Shown in pieces: positions 1 through 8,943 of a DNA stretch of 64,000 nucleotides. The DNA lies in NCBI RefSeq assembly GCF_001303895.1, contig NZ_LJSD01000058.1, positions 62,001 to 126,000 on the forward strand, given 5' to 3'. Within the stretch, counting starts at the first letter, position 1; the number at the start of each line of letters is the position of its first letter. The notes below the pieces were generated by a model. It searched no databases and was not told the origin of the DNA. It saw only the letters and a list, made by a program, of their open reading frames with translations. The stretch is from Mesorhizobium sp. 1M-11. GTDB taxonomy: Bacteria > Pseudomonadota > Alphaproteobacteria > Rhizobiales > Rhizobiaceae. A program made the translations under genes and the position numbers.

Positions 1-272
1 CGAACCTTGATCTGGCAGGACAGGCGCGAATTCGGCTGCACCTCATAGGCGAAGTCGAGCATGTCCTCCTCCATCGCCTCGGGCTCGCCGACCACGCCTG
101 TCCAGGCCTCATCGACATAGACGTGGCAGGTTGCGCATGCGCAGGCACCGCCGCATTCGGCCTCGATACCCGGGACCGCGTTACGGATGGCGTTCTCCAT
201 GACCGTCGAGCCATTTTCGGCATCGACGTCAAAATGCGTCCCGTCATGGGTGATGTAGGTCAGTTTTGTCAT
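1..272 (-). CDS. 2Fe-2S ferredoxin (partial, C-terminus beyond window)
   Basis: Small electron carrier with an adrenodoxin-like [2Fe-2S] fold, cytoplasmic. The start codon is at 272 and 90 codons are visible before the window edge cuts off the last residues. The cluster ligands are in place: Cys40, Cys46 and Cys49 (C-x5-C-x2-C) and Cys86 in the RLSCQI segment. An acidic EEDMLDFA stretch between them is typical of the surface that meets partner reductases or P450s. The family is usually about 105 residues long, so little is missing. The partner is not in the window. The family is confident; the specific redox partner is unknown. Confidence 0.93.
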   Translation of the reverse strand, partial: MTKLTYITHDGTHFDVDAENGSTVMENAIRNAVPGIEAECGGACACATCHVYVDEAWTGVVGEPEAMEEDMLDFAYEVQPNSRLSCQIKV

Positions 273-415
273 TTGGTCACCTGAGAAGTCACAGCCGAGA
301 TAATCACTCGGCGGCGCAAGTCAACTGTCGCGCGAAACCGCCTCAAAGTGACGCTTTTGGGAAAACCGGGCTTCGGCCAGAAGACAGTGATCGTCCATCC
401 AGCCGGCAGACCGCC

Positions 416-781
416 CTATCGGCTGATCGCGGCGATGAAATCGCGAACATCCTCGACCAACGGGCCGAGTTTCTTCACAAGGCGATCGTCTTCCGGCTGG
501 CGCTCGAATGCGGCCGCCCAATCGGCTATGGCCAAGGCACCGACCCCGCGCGCAGAGCCCTTCAGTGCGTGTGCCAAAAGGAGACGCTGACTTTTGTCCG
601 CAGACGGCAGCCTCTCATCCACCGAGAGCGCCTGCTGCACAAACAGTGCCAGCACCTCACGCTCGAGATCTCGATCGCCCATGGTTTGTCGAGACAGATG
701 TTCCATATCCACAGGCCTGTTTCCGGCCCGGCCCGATGCTTCTCCACCGGGCATCGAGAACGCCACGTTTACGCTACGCAT
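416..781 (-). CDS. Orphan Hpt (histidine phosphotransfer) domain protein
   Basis: A 121-residue protein that is essentially one Hpt four-helix bundle. The phosphoacceptor motif HALKGSARGVGA gives His71 as the likely phosphorylated residue; the preceding helix (about 38-55) and the following amphipathic helices fit an Hpt fold. No kinase or receiver gene is adjacent, so it would relay phosphate between partners encoded elsewhere. The start is placed at 781 because a GGAG lies about 10 bases upstream; an in-frame ATG at 796 has no such signal. It is divergent from the giant polar-growth gene across about 280 bp, so the two may share a control region. A functional link to polar growth is inference only. 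Confidence 0.82.
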   Translation of the reverse strand: MRSVNVAFSMPGGEASGRAGNRPVDMEHLSRQTMGDRDLEREVLALFVQQALSVDERLPSADKSQRLLLAHALKGSARGVGALAIADWAAAFERQPEDDRLVKKLGPLVEDVRDFIAAISR

Positions 782-1061
782 AACACTCAACTCCATTGTC
801 GCAGCAGCCTGAGGCCGCACAAGCTAACGAATTCCGATGGATGGCGGGTTAACAAGGAGTTGTGAAAAATGTTTGGCAACGCGAGCCCGGCTCACGCTTC
901 CGTTAACCTTATATTTAAAGTTTTACGTATGCCGCCGAATGCATGTTTTCTTTACCCCCCTGTGTCATTACGATACGAGGGACCAAAATCAGGCCTCGGC
1001 GCGGGACGAAAAAAGACAATAACGACCGCTCTCGCAGCAGCTAGTACAGGGTAGCGAAGGC
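782..1061. promoter_or_regulatory. Divergent intergenic region between hpt and the GPR-like gene
   Basis: 280 bases without a convincing gene. The middle (about 895-935) is strikingly AT-rich for this genome and contains TTAA at 903-906 and 915-918 separated by 8 bases, close to but not matching the CtrA pattern of TTAA-N7-TTAA. A further GTTAAC is at about 845-855. A short open frame (869-1054) has AAGGAG in front of it and ends 7 bases before the large gene; it is treated as doubtful. This region probably carries promoters in both directions. Confidence 0.45.
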
Positions 1062-4000
1062 ATGGCGAAGAAAACCAGCACGACGAAGAATCTCGATTCC
1101 GAGGTCGCGAAGGAGCTCGAACAGGCTCTTGATTTCGACCTCTCCGAACAGTCGGGAGACCTCGACATCGCTGCCTCCATGGAAGATCTGGAAGCCCAGA
1201 TATCACAGGCTGCAGACGAACTCGCGCGCGCCGGCCGCGCCGAAAAGGCAGCACCGGCAGAGGCCGCCCAGCCCGCCAAGGCCGCAACGACTGAAGCCAA
1301 GCCTGCCGAACTGCGGCCCGCCGAGCCGCGCAACGGCGCAGCCCAGCCAGCTGGATTTTCTCCCGCCAATGACGATCGCCAGAAGGACTATCGCTCCTTG
1401 CTGCACGGTCTCAATCGTCGCGCCTCTAATACCATCTATTGGGTGGTGGCTTTCGTCTCGATCGCCTGGATCGCCGGTGCCGCGGCACTCGCCAACCTCC
1501 TGTTCGGTCCCGACATCTGGAACATTCGCTCTCTCGCGCAGCTGCTGCAGCGACCGGAGTTGATCGGCATCGCCGTTGCGGCGATTGTTCCGATCGTCCT
1601 GTTCTGGGCTTTCGCCGCGATGGTCCGCCGCGCGCAGGACATGCGATTGGCCGCCCAATCGATGACGGAAGTAGCCTTCCGTCTCGCCGAGCCGGAGAAC
1701 ATCGCACAAGACCGCGTGATGATGATCGGCCAGGCCGTACGCCGCGAGGTCGCGGCCATGGGCGAAGGTATCGAACGCACGCTCGCGCGTGCCGTCGAAC
1801 TGGAAAGCCTGGTGCACAGCGAAGTCAGCCAGCTCGAACGCTCCTATACGGAAAACGAGAGCCGCATCCGCAACCTGGTCGACGGGTTGGGCAGCGAACG
1901 CGAGGCCGTCATCGGCCATGCCGAGCGTGTGCGGGCTTCGATCTCGGGCGCGCATGAGACCCTGCGCGATGAGATCAACTCGGCCAGCGACGTCATCCGC
2001 GAGAATATCCTCGGCGCTTCGAGCAAGCTGTCGATGACCATCAGCTCGTCGGGCGATCAGCTGATCGACCGCATCAATGAAAGCTCGATGTCGATTTTCG
2101 ATTCCGTCGAAAGCCGCCTCGACACGATCACCGATCGCCTCTCCACATCCGGCGAAGCCTTCGCCAGCCTGCTGGACACGCGCATCGCCAAGCTCACCGA
2201 CAGCACCGACGGGTTGACCCGTTCGCTGACGGAACTGCTCGACGACCGGACGCAAGGCATGGTCTCGCTGCTGGGTGGTGCCGCTCGTACGCTGAGTTCC
2301 GAATTCGAATCCAGCCTCTCCGGCATCGAGCGTACGCTGGCCGAGCGCGGCCAGGCGCTGATCAGCGAATTCCAGACCCGAGCAGAAGCGCTCGACACGG
2401 GCACTCAGAAGCTCAACGCCGCTCTGGAAGCACGTGCACGCCAGATCAACGAAACGCTGGTTGATCGCGCGCGCGATATCGCCAACGCCTTCACCGACGG
2501 CAAGGATACGCTGTCCGCCATCATCGATCAGGGCAAGGCGCAGATCGGCGCCGACATGGCCGATATCGTTACCTCGACCTCGACGATGCTGGAGGCTCGC
2601 GCAACCGACTTTGCCGGCCGCATGGAGGCCGCGCACCACGCAGTGTCGCGCACTTTCGATGCCGATATCGCTCGTCTCGCCGACGCCCGCGCCGGCATCG
2701 AGGAAGCGGTCGAGAACCACAGCCGCAAGCTGGAAGAGAGCCGCGAGCGCATGGCCTCCGCCATGCAGGCGGATCTGGAGAAGTTCTCCGAAGGCCGTGC
2801 CGCTATCGACGAGGCCGTCACCTCGCAAGTGCACCTGCTGTCCGAGGGACGCAACCTTATCAGCCGCGCTCTGGAAGAGGATCTGCGCAAGGTCAACGAG
2901 TCGCGCGCGGCCATCGATGCCTCGCTCGGCAGCCATCTGGAGCGCCTGGAGGAAGGCCGTTCGCGCCTGACCCATGCTCTCAATGAAGACGCCGACAAGC
3001 TGGTGCATGCCCGCACCATCATCGATGAAATGGTTTCCGGCCATGTCGGCAAGCTGGCCGAGGGTCGTGGTATCCTCGCCCGCGCTCTCGATGCTGATCT
3101 CAACAAACTGACCGAAAGCCGCGCAGACATTGACAATTTGGTCGCCGGCCAGGTTGCCAAGATCGCCGAAGGCCGCGCCGTTCTGGCACGTGCGTTGGAG
3201 GCCGACGTCGACAGCATCAAGGCGCTGATGGAAAGCCATTCCGTGCAGCTCGCCGACGATCGCGACCAACTCGGTCGCGCGCTCGACGCAGATCTGTCCA
3301 GCATCCGCCGGCTGGTCACCGACCACTCTGGCCAACTTGCCAATGAGCGCAGCCTGCTTTCGCAGACTCTGGAATCGGACCTTGCCAAGCTTGCCGAAAG
3401 CCGCGCTTCAATCGATGGGCTGGTCGCCGGCCAGGTCGAGAAGCTGGCCGAGGGCCGCGATATCCTCAAACGCGCCCTCGAGGCCGACCTCGGCACGATC
3501 AGCTCCGTCATTTCCGACCAGTCGCAGAAGCTGACCGACGACCGTGCGCAATTCGCCCGCCTGCTGGAACAGGATCTGGCGAGCGTCAATGAACTCGTGC
3601 GCGGGCATGCCGAACAGCTTGCAACCGACCGCTCGCAGCTTGCCAAAGCTCTGGAAGACGATCTCGCCAAGCTTGCCGACAGCCGCTCGTCCATCGACGG
3701 TCTGGTCACCGGTCAGGTCGAGAAGCTGGCCGAAGGCCGCGACATCCTCAAGCGCGCCCTGGAGGCTGATCTCAATGCCATCACGGCAGCGATCGGCGAT
3801 CAGTCGCAGAAGCTCGCCGACAACCGTGCCCTGTTCTCTTCGGCGCTGGACACCGATCTCAGCAACGTCAATCAATTGATCGCCGGCCACAGCGAGCGGC
3901 TCGCCGCCGATCGCTCCCTGCTTGCCAGGGCCCTGGAAGACGATCTCGCCAAACTTGCCGACAGCCGCTCGTCCATCGACGGATTGGTCGCCGGTCAAGT

Positions 4001-7000
4001 CGAGAAACTCGCCGAGGGTCGCGACATCCTGAAACGCGCCCTGGAGGCCGATCTCAACACGATCACGGCCACGATTGCCGATCAGTCGCAGAAACTGACT
4101 GATAACCGCGCCCAGTTCTCGCAGGCGCTGGATGCCGACCTTGCGAGCGTCAATCATCTTGTCGCCGGCCACAGCGAGCGGCTCGCCGCGGACCGCTCCC
4201 TGCTTGCCAGGGCCCTGGAAGACGATCTCACCAAACTTGCCGACAGCCGCTCGTCCATCGACGGATTGGTCGCCGGTCAAGTCGAGAAACTCGCCGAAGG
4301 CCGCGACATCCTCAAGCGCGCCCTGGAGGCCGATCTCAACGCGATCACGGCCACGATTGCCGATCAGTCGCAGAAACTGACCGATAACCGCGCTGAGTTC
4401 TCGCAGGCGCTGGATGCCGATCTTGCGAACGTCAATCATCTTGTCGCCGGTCACAGCGAGCGGCTCGCCGCCGATCGCTCCCTGCTCTCCAAGGCACTCG
4501 AAGAGAACCTCTCGAGCGTCAGCAATCTCGTGGCCGGCCACAGCGACAGGCTGGCGGCAGACCGCTCCCTACTCTCCAGGGCACTGGAGGATGATCTCGC
4601 CAAGCTGGCCGACAGCCGCTCGTCCATCGACGGATTGGTCGCCGGCCAGGTGGAGAAGCTGGCAGAGGGCCGCGATATCCTGAAGCGTGCGCTCGAAGCC
4701 GATCTCGCCAAGATCGGCGAAAGCCGCGGCGGCATCGACGAAGCCATCGCGGGCCATGTCGGCCGGCTGGCGGAAGGCCGCAACATGCTCACCCGCGCTC
4801 TGGAAGAGGATCTTGCCAAGCTGGCCGAAAGCCGCGAATCCATCGACGGACTGGTTTCCGGTCAGGTCGAGAAGCTGGCCGAAGGCCGCGATATCCTCAA
4901 GCGCGCCCTGGAATCCGACCTCAATACCATCAGCGCGACGATTGCCGATCAATCGCAGAAGCTGGTCGACAACCGCGCCCAGTTCTCGGAAGCATTGGAT
5001 GCCGACCTGAGCCGGGTCAATAACCTAGTGGCCGGCCACGGCGAACGACTGGCCAGCGACCGCGCCTTGCTTGCCAGGTCTCTGGAAGACGATCTCGCCA
5101 AGCTCGCCGAAAGCCGTGCCGCGATCGATGGCCTTGTCGCTGCTCAGGTCGAGAAGCTGGCCGAAGGCCGCGATATCCTCAAGCGCGCCCTGGAAGCCGA
5201 TCTGTCGTCAATCGGCGGCGTCATGGCAGGCCAGTCGCAGAAGCTTGTCGATGCCCGCACCGATTTCCAGCAGGCGCTCGACGATGAATTGCGGCGCGTC
5301 AACGACATCGTCGCCGGCCACAGCCAGCGGCTCGCTGCTGATCGCTCGATGCTCACCTCGGCGCTGGAAGACGACCTCGCCAAGCTCGCCGAGAGCCGCT
5401 CGTCCATCGACGGCCTTGTCGCCGGCCAGGTGGAGAAGCTGGCCGAGGGCCGTGATATCCTGCGGCGTGCTTTGGATGCCGACCTCGCCAAGCTCAACGA
5501 GAGCCGCGGTGGCATCGATGCCGTCATCGCCGACCATGTCGGCAAGCTGGCCGAAGGTCGCGACCTCTTGACCCGCGCGCTGGAAACCGACCTCGCCGCC
5601 ATCGACGGCGCGCTCGGCGGCCACGCCCAGCGCCTGGCCGACAACCGCGCCGACTTCGCGCAAGCGCTGGAAGGCAGCCTGGAGCACGTTCAGGGCCTGA
5701 TTTCGGGCCACAACGACCGGCTCTCGGCGGATCGCTCGGCCCTCACCCAGGCACTCGAGGAAGACCTCGCCAAGCTGGTCGATGCCCGCCGCGATATCGA
5801 CCGCGCCCTGGCTGGACACATCGACCAGATCGCGACCTCTTCCACAAGCATTTCGGACGCCATCGCAGCCGATATCGACAAGGTCGAGCAAGCTTTCGCT
5901 CGCCAGACCGGCGTCATCGAGGAGCGTTCCAGCACGATGGAGCGCGCGCTCAATGCCGGCGTCGACAACATTCGCGGTGCGCTGGAAAAGAGCGCGCTCT
6001 ATGTTGCCGGCCAGCTGCGCGAAAAGGTTCTGGAGGTCACCAACACGCTGCACGAGCAGGCCGGCATTGCCTTCACCGATGCCGACCGCAAGATCGCCGA
6101 GCGCGCCGAACAGACCTCGGCCGCCCTGCTCGCACGTGCCGAAGACATCGCCCAGACGTTCGAGAGCGCGGACCAGAAACTGGTGGCCCGTGCCGTGGAG
6201 ACGGCACAGACCCTGGCTGCCCGCGCCGGCGATATCCTGCGCAACTTCGAGGATGCCGATCAGCGCATGGGCATCCGCATCGGCGAATCCGCTGATGCGC
6301 TTGCCGCCCGTGCAACCGATCTCGGTCGTGTCTTCGAAACGGTCGAACAGCAGCTGGCAGTCCGCATTGCGGAAGGCTCGGACGCGCTGTCGGCACGTGC
6401 CGCCGAGATCAGCCGCGTCTTCGACGAAGCCGACAACCGCATGGTATCCCGCATTTCCGACAGCGCTTCGGCGATCGGCAGCCATGCCGATCAGATCGTC
6501 GGAGCCTTCGAGGATACCGAGCGCCGCGTCGCCGACCGCGCCCGCATGACCGGCGAGGAGCTTGCCGGCCATGCCGTCGAGATCGAGCGCGCCTTGACCA
6601 GCGCCGACCAGCGTCTGGCCTCCAGTGCCGCTGCCACTGCAACGCGTGTCGAAGACCAGATCGCCAGTGTCGAGAACCGCTTTGCGGCATCGGCCGATGC
6701 GATGGGTCAGAAGCTCGAGCAGCAGATCACGCAGGCCGAAGGCCAGCTCGCCTCGCGCGCCAATGTCATCGCCGAAACCTTCGCCGCCGTTGGCCAGCAT
6801 ATCGGTCAGAGCACGAATGAAGCGGCCAAGACCATCGGTGCCAACACACGCGAGCTCAACTCGATGCTGGCAGCCCGTTCCGCCGAACTGTCCAAGATCC
6901 TCGACGAGACGGCACGCCCGCTGGTCGACAAGTTCTCGGAAGGCGGCATCGAGATGCAGAAGAGCATGGAGGAGGCGACCGAACGCGCCACCTCGACGCT

Positions 7001-8465
7001 GCGGCGCGAAAACGCCGCCCTTGCGGACGCGCTGGCCAGCCGCACGGCTGAAACGCTCGCGGCAGTCGACGGCGCCCGTTCGTCTCTGGCCGACAATGTT
7101 GCCGATCTCATCGGTCGCATGACCAATTCGGCCGACCAGCTCAACACGCTGATCGCCAAGGCTTCGGAAAATCTCGGTGAGGTCGAGACCCGCCTTACCG
7201 GTTCGACCCAGAGCTTCGCGGCGACCACGGAGAAGGCTTCGCAAACCTTCGCCAGCTCGGCTCGCCTGGTCGATTCCAACACGACCAGACTGACCGAACT
7301 GTCTTCGGCGACGTTGCGCGAAGTGGCTTCCATCGCCACTCGCTTCGACGAACATAGCCGCCTGCTTGCCAGTGCCTCGGACCTGCTCGGCTCCGCACAG
7401 AGCAATCTGGAGCACACATTGGCACGTCAGTCCTCGCTCGATGACCTTGCGGTTGGCCTGGTCAAGAAGTCGGAAGATCTGGAAAAGGTCATGCGTTCCT
7501 TCGAGACGCTGGTCGGTCAGACGCTGCAAAGCGCCGAAGGCAGGACACTGGAATCGGCCGACAAGATCCGTGTCGCCATTTCGGAGGTGGTCGATTCCGC
7601 TACCAAGCGTTTCTCGGACGCCACCGAGGAGATGCGGCGCACCGCCGGTTCGATCAAGAGCGAGCTGGATCTGACTCGCGCCGAATTGCGCAAGGGCGTC
7701 ATCGAGATGCCGGAAGAAGCGAAGGAATCGACCACGGCGATCCGCCGCGCGGTTTCCGAGCAGATCAACGCGCTCAAGGAACTATCGGACATTGTCGCCA
7801 AGTCTGGCCGCACCGTTGACGTTTCGGAGCCGCGTAACTTGCGCCCTGCCCCAACGCCTGCTCCACGTCCATCGGAGCCGCCGTTGCGGCGCCCGGCGGA
7901 ACCGCAGCGTCGTGCTCCTGAAGCGCCAGCCACTCCAACAACCGGTCTGCGCGGCTCACTGGACGCTGGCGAGACGGCGTTGCGGCCACGCGGTGACGCT
8001 GGCGCCCGTACGCCGCAAGGCGGCTGGGTGCGTGACCTGCTGACCGGCGCTTCGGAAGATGACGGTGCTCGACCGACGCCGGCCCAGCCCCGGGCAACGC
8101 CGGTGCAACGTTCACCGCTGCATGTCGTGGAGTCGCTCAACTCGCTCTCCGTCGACATCGCCCGGGCCATCGACCACGATGCCTCGATCGAACTGTGGAA
8201 CCGCTACCGGCGCGGTGAACGCGACGTGTTCACTCGTCGCCTCTACACGCTGAAGGGCCAGCAGACCTTCGACGACATCCGTCGCAAGTATCAGTCGGAA
8301 GCCGAGTTCCGGGCCGCCGTCGACCGCTACTGCGATGATTTCGAGAAGCTGCTCAAGGATGTCTCGCGCAACGATCGTGACAATATGATCTCGCAGACCT
8401 ACCTCACCTCGGACACCGGCAAGGTCTACACCATGCTGGCTCATGCCAGCGGTCGCCTGCGCTGA
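1062..8465 (+). CDS. Giant coiled-coil polar growth protein, GPR/RgsE-like (often annotated kinesin-like or apolipoprotein-like)
   Basis: A 2467-residue protein. Residues 1-120 are acidic then Ala/Pro/Glu-rich. Two membrane helices follow, at about 126-148 and 166-190. From about 200 to 2250 there is almost continuous heptad-like coiled coil, including regular blocks of 29 and 36 residues at about 530-1600. A Pro/Arg-rich linker (about 2260-2350) leads to a compact, non-repetitive C-terminal domain of about 115 residues. This architecture matches the Agrobacterium Growth Pole Ring protein (GPR) and its Sinorhizobium counterpart RgsE, which scaffold unipolar growth in Rhizobiales. Annotation as kinesin is spurious: there is no motor domain. 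The start is an ATG with GCGAAGG just upstream. A strong terminator follows the stop. The family call rests on architecture, not on alignment. Confidence 0.82.
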   Translation: MAKKTSTTKNLDSEVAKELEQALDFDLSEQSGDLDIAASMEDLEAQISQAADELARAGRAEKAAPAEAAQPAKAATTEAKPAELRPAEPRNGAAQPAGFSPANDDRQKDYRSLLHGLNRRASNTIYWVVAFVSIAWIAGAAALANLLFGPDIWNIRSLAQLLQRPELIGIAVAAIVPIVLFWAFAAMVRRAQDMRLAAQSMTEVAFRLAEPENIAQDRVMMIGQAVRREVAAMGEGIERTLARAVELESLVHSEVSQLERSYTENESRIRNLVDGLGSEREAVIGHAERVRASISGAHETLRDEINSASDVIRENILGASSKLSMTISSSGDQLIDRINESSMSIFDSVESRLDTITDRLSTSGEAFASLLDTRIAKLTDSTDGLTRSLTELLDDRTQGMVSLLGGAARTLSSEFESSLSGIERTLAERGQALISEFQTRAEALDTGTQKLNAALEARARQINETLVDRARDIANAFTDGKDTLSAIIDQGKAQIGADMADIVTSTSTMLEARATDFAGRMEAAHHAVSRTFDADIARLADARAGIEEAVENHSRKLEESRERMASAMQADLEKFSEGRAAIDEAVTSQVHLLSEGRNLISRALEEDLRKVNESRAAIDASLGSHLERLEEGRSRLTHALNEDADKLVHARTIIDEMVSGHVGKLAEGRGILARALDADLNKLTESRADIDNLVAGQVAKIAEGRAVLARALEADVDSIKALMESHSVQLADDRDQLGRALDADLSSIRRLVTDHSGQLANERSLLSQTLESDLAKLAESRASIDGLVAGQVEKLAEGRDILKRALEADLGTISSVISDQSQKLTDDRAQFARLLEQDLASVNELVRGHAEQLATDRSQLAKALEDDLAKLADSRSSIDGLVTGQVEKLAEGRDILKRALEADLNAITAAIGDQSQKLADNRALFSSALDTDLSNVNQLIAGHSERLAADRSLLARALEDDLAKLADSRSSIDGLVAGQVEKLAEGRDILKRALEADLNTITATIADQSQKLTDNRAQFSQALDADLASVNHLVAGHSERLAADRSLLARALEDDLTKLADSRSSIDGLVAGQVEKLAEGRDILKRALEADLNAITATIADQSQKLTDNRAEFSQALDADLANVNHLVAGHSERLAADRSLLSKALEENLSSVSNLVAGHSDRLAADRSLLSRALEDDLAKLADSRSSIDGLVAGQVEKLAEGRDILKRALEADLAKIGESRGGIDEAIAGHVGRLAEGRNMLTRALEEDLAKLAESRESIDGLVSGQVEKLAEGRDILKRALESDLNTISATIADQSQKLVDNRAQFSEALDADLSRVNNLVAGHGERLASDRALLARSLEDDLAKLAESRAAIDGLVAAQVEKLAEGRDILKRALEADLSSIGGVMAGQSQKLVDARTDFQQALDDELRRVNDIVAGHSQRLAADRSMLTSALEDDLAKLAESRSSIDGLVAGQVEKLAEGRDILRRALDADLAKLNESRGGIDAVIADHVGKLAEGRDLLTRALETDLAAIDGALGGHAQRLADNRADFAQALEGSLEHVQGLISGHNDRLSADRSALTQALEEDLAKLVDARRDIDRALAGHIDQIATSSTSISDAIAADIDKVEQAFARQTGVIEERSSTMERALNAGVDNIRGALEKSALYVAGQLREKVLEVTNTLHEQAGIAFTDADRKIAERAEQTSAALLARAEDIAQTFESADQKLVARAVETAQTLAARAGDILRNFEDADQRMGIRIGESADALAARATDLGRVFETVEQQLAVRIAEGSDALSARAAEISRVFDEADNRMVSRISDSASAIGSHADQIVGAFEDTERRVADRARMTGEELAGHAVEIERALTSADQRLASSAAATATRVEDQIASVENRFAASADAMGQKLEQQITQAEGQLASRANVIAETFAAVGQHIGQSTNEAAKTIGANTRELNSMLAARSAELSKILDETARPLVDKFSEGGIEMQKSMEEATERATSTLRRENAALADALASRTAETLAAVDGARSSLADNVADLIGRMTNSADQLNTLIAKASENLGEVETRLTGSTQSFAATTEKASQTFASSARLVDSNTTRLTELSSATLREVASIATRFDEHSRLLASASDLLGSAQSNLEHTLARQSSLDDLAVGLVKKSEDLEKVMRSFETLVGQTLQSAEGRTLESADKIRVAISEVVDSATKRFSDATEEMRRTAGSIKSELDLTRAELRKGVIEMPEEAKESTTAIRRAVSEQINALKELSDIVAKSGRTVDVSEPRNLRPAPTPAPRPSEPPLRRPAEPQRRAPEAPATPTTGLRGSLDAGETALRPRGDAGARTPQGGWVRDLLTGASEDDGARPTPAQPRATPVQRSPLHVVESLNSLSVDIARAIDHDASIELWNRYRRGERDVFTRRLYTLKGQQTFDDIRRKYQSEAEFRAAVDRYCDDFEKLLKDVSRNDRDNMISQTYLTSDTGKVYTMLAHASGRLR
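2660..5800 (+). repeat. In-frame tandem coding repeats (87- and 108-bp blocks; 282-bp superperiod)
   Basis: Inside the GPR-like gene the coiled coil is built of 29-residue blocks and 36-residue blocks (29 plus one extra heptad). A 36+29+29 combination makes a 94-residue, 282-bp superunit. The landmark AGCCGCTCGT starts at 3681, 3963 and 4245, exactly 282 bases apart, and next at 4614, which is 282+87. The copies between about 3650 and 4640 are nearly identical at DNA level, while outer copies are more diverged. This suggests recent homogenisation or duplication. Block lengths are multiples of three, so gain or loss preserves the frame. Confidence 0.9.
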
Positions 8466-8483
8466 GATCACGTCGAATAAGCT

Positions 8484-8514
8484 AAAAAGGCGGGAGCCAT
8501 TCCCGCCTTTTTTT
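8484..8514 (+). terminator. Rho-independent terminator of the GPR-like gene
   Basis: A perfect 12-bp stem (arms 8484-8495 and 8501-8512, core GGCGGGA) with a 5-base loop, followed by T residues. It lies 19 bases after the stop codon of the giant gene and just before the ribosome binding site of the next gene. Confidence 0.92.
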
Positions 8515-8540
8515 GTTGTATTTGATTGTTGGAGGATGCA

Positions 8541-8930
8541 ATGCCCGATCGCCAACCTGACATCGCGTTTTTCCGCTCCCTCGAACAAAGCCTGCACCGT
8601 CCGGACATCCGGCGTTCGCGCAACGCTGTTGGTGAATGGCTCGCGGACGACTTTGTCGAGTTTGGCAGTTCCGGCTCCATCTATGACAAGCCGACCATAC
8701 TCGACGCCTTGGCCAAGGAACCGGTAGCCAATTCCGATGCGGCAATCGAATCGGATGATTTCAGGATGCGGGTTCTTTCCGCGGATGCAGTCTTGTTGAC
8801 CTACCGCACCGTCAGCCGTTCATCCGAGCTCGGGATAGAAAGGCACGCGCTGCGCAGTTCGATCTGGCAGCAGATCGATGGCCGCTGGCAAATGAGTTTC
8901 CATCAGGGAACGATCGTTCCCAACAGGTGA
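8541..8930 (+). CDS. NTF2-like (DUF4440-type) protein
   Basis: A 129-residue protein with the cone-shaped NTF2-like fold pattern: an N-terminal helix with AVGEWLADDFVEFGSSG, then strands ending in SSIWQQIDGRWQMSFHQGT. Related DUF4440 proteins bind small ligands or act as minor isomerases or hydrolases; no substrate can be named here. The ATG at 8541 is preceded by GGAGG at 8531-8535 with ideal spacing; an upstream in-frame TTG at 8526 lacks such a signal. It is a single gene after a terminator, with convergent transcription from the Mla lipoprotein gene 13 bp downstream. Confidence 0.8.
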   Translation: MPDRQPDIAFFRSLEQSLHRPDIRRSRNAVGEWLADDFVEFGSSGSIYDKPTILDALAKEPVANSDAAIESDDFRMRVLSADAVLLTYRTVSRSSELGIERHALRSSIWQQIDGRWQMSFHQGTIVPNR

Positions 8931-8943
8931 AACTGAAGAAAAT

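Noticed and set aside
3650..4640. Regular 282-bp spacing resembling a repeat array or CRISPR
   Set aside because: Repeats are contiguous, in frame, protein-coding and lack unique spacers; they are the coiled-coil blocks of one gene.
1203..7529. Long minus-strand open frames of 710, 377 and 773 codons opposite the giant gene
   Set aside because: They mirror the repeated, high-GC coiled-coil coding sequence of the plus strand and show no recognisable domains or ribosome binding sites.
1062..8465. Kinesin or apolipoprotein identity of the giant protein
   Set aside because: No P-loop motor domain exists; similarity would come only from coiled-coil composition.
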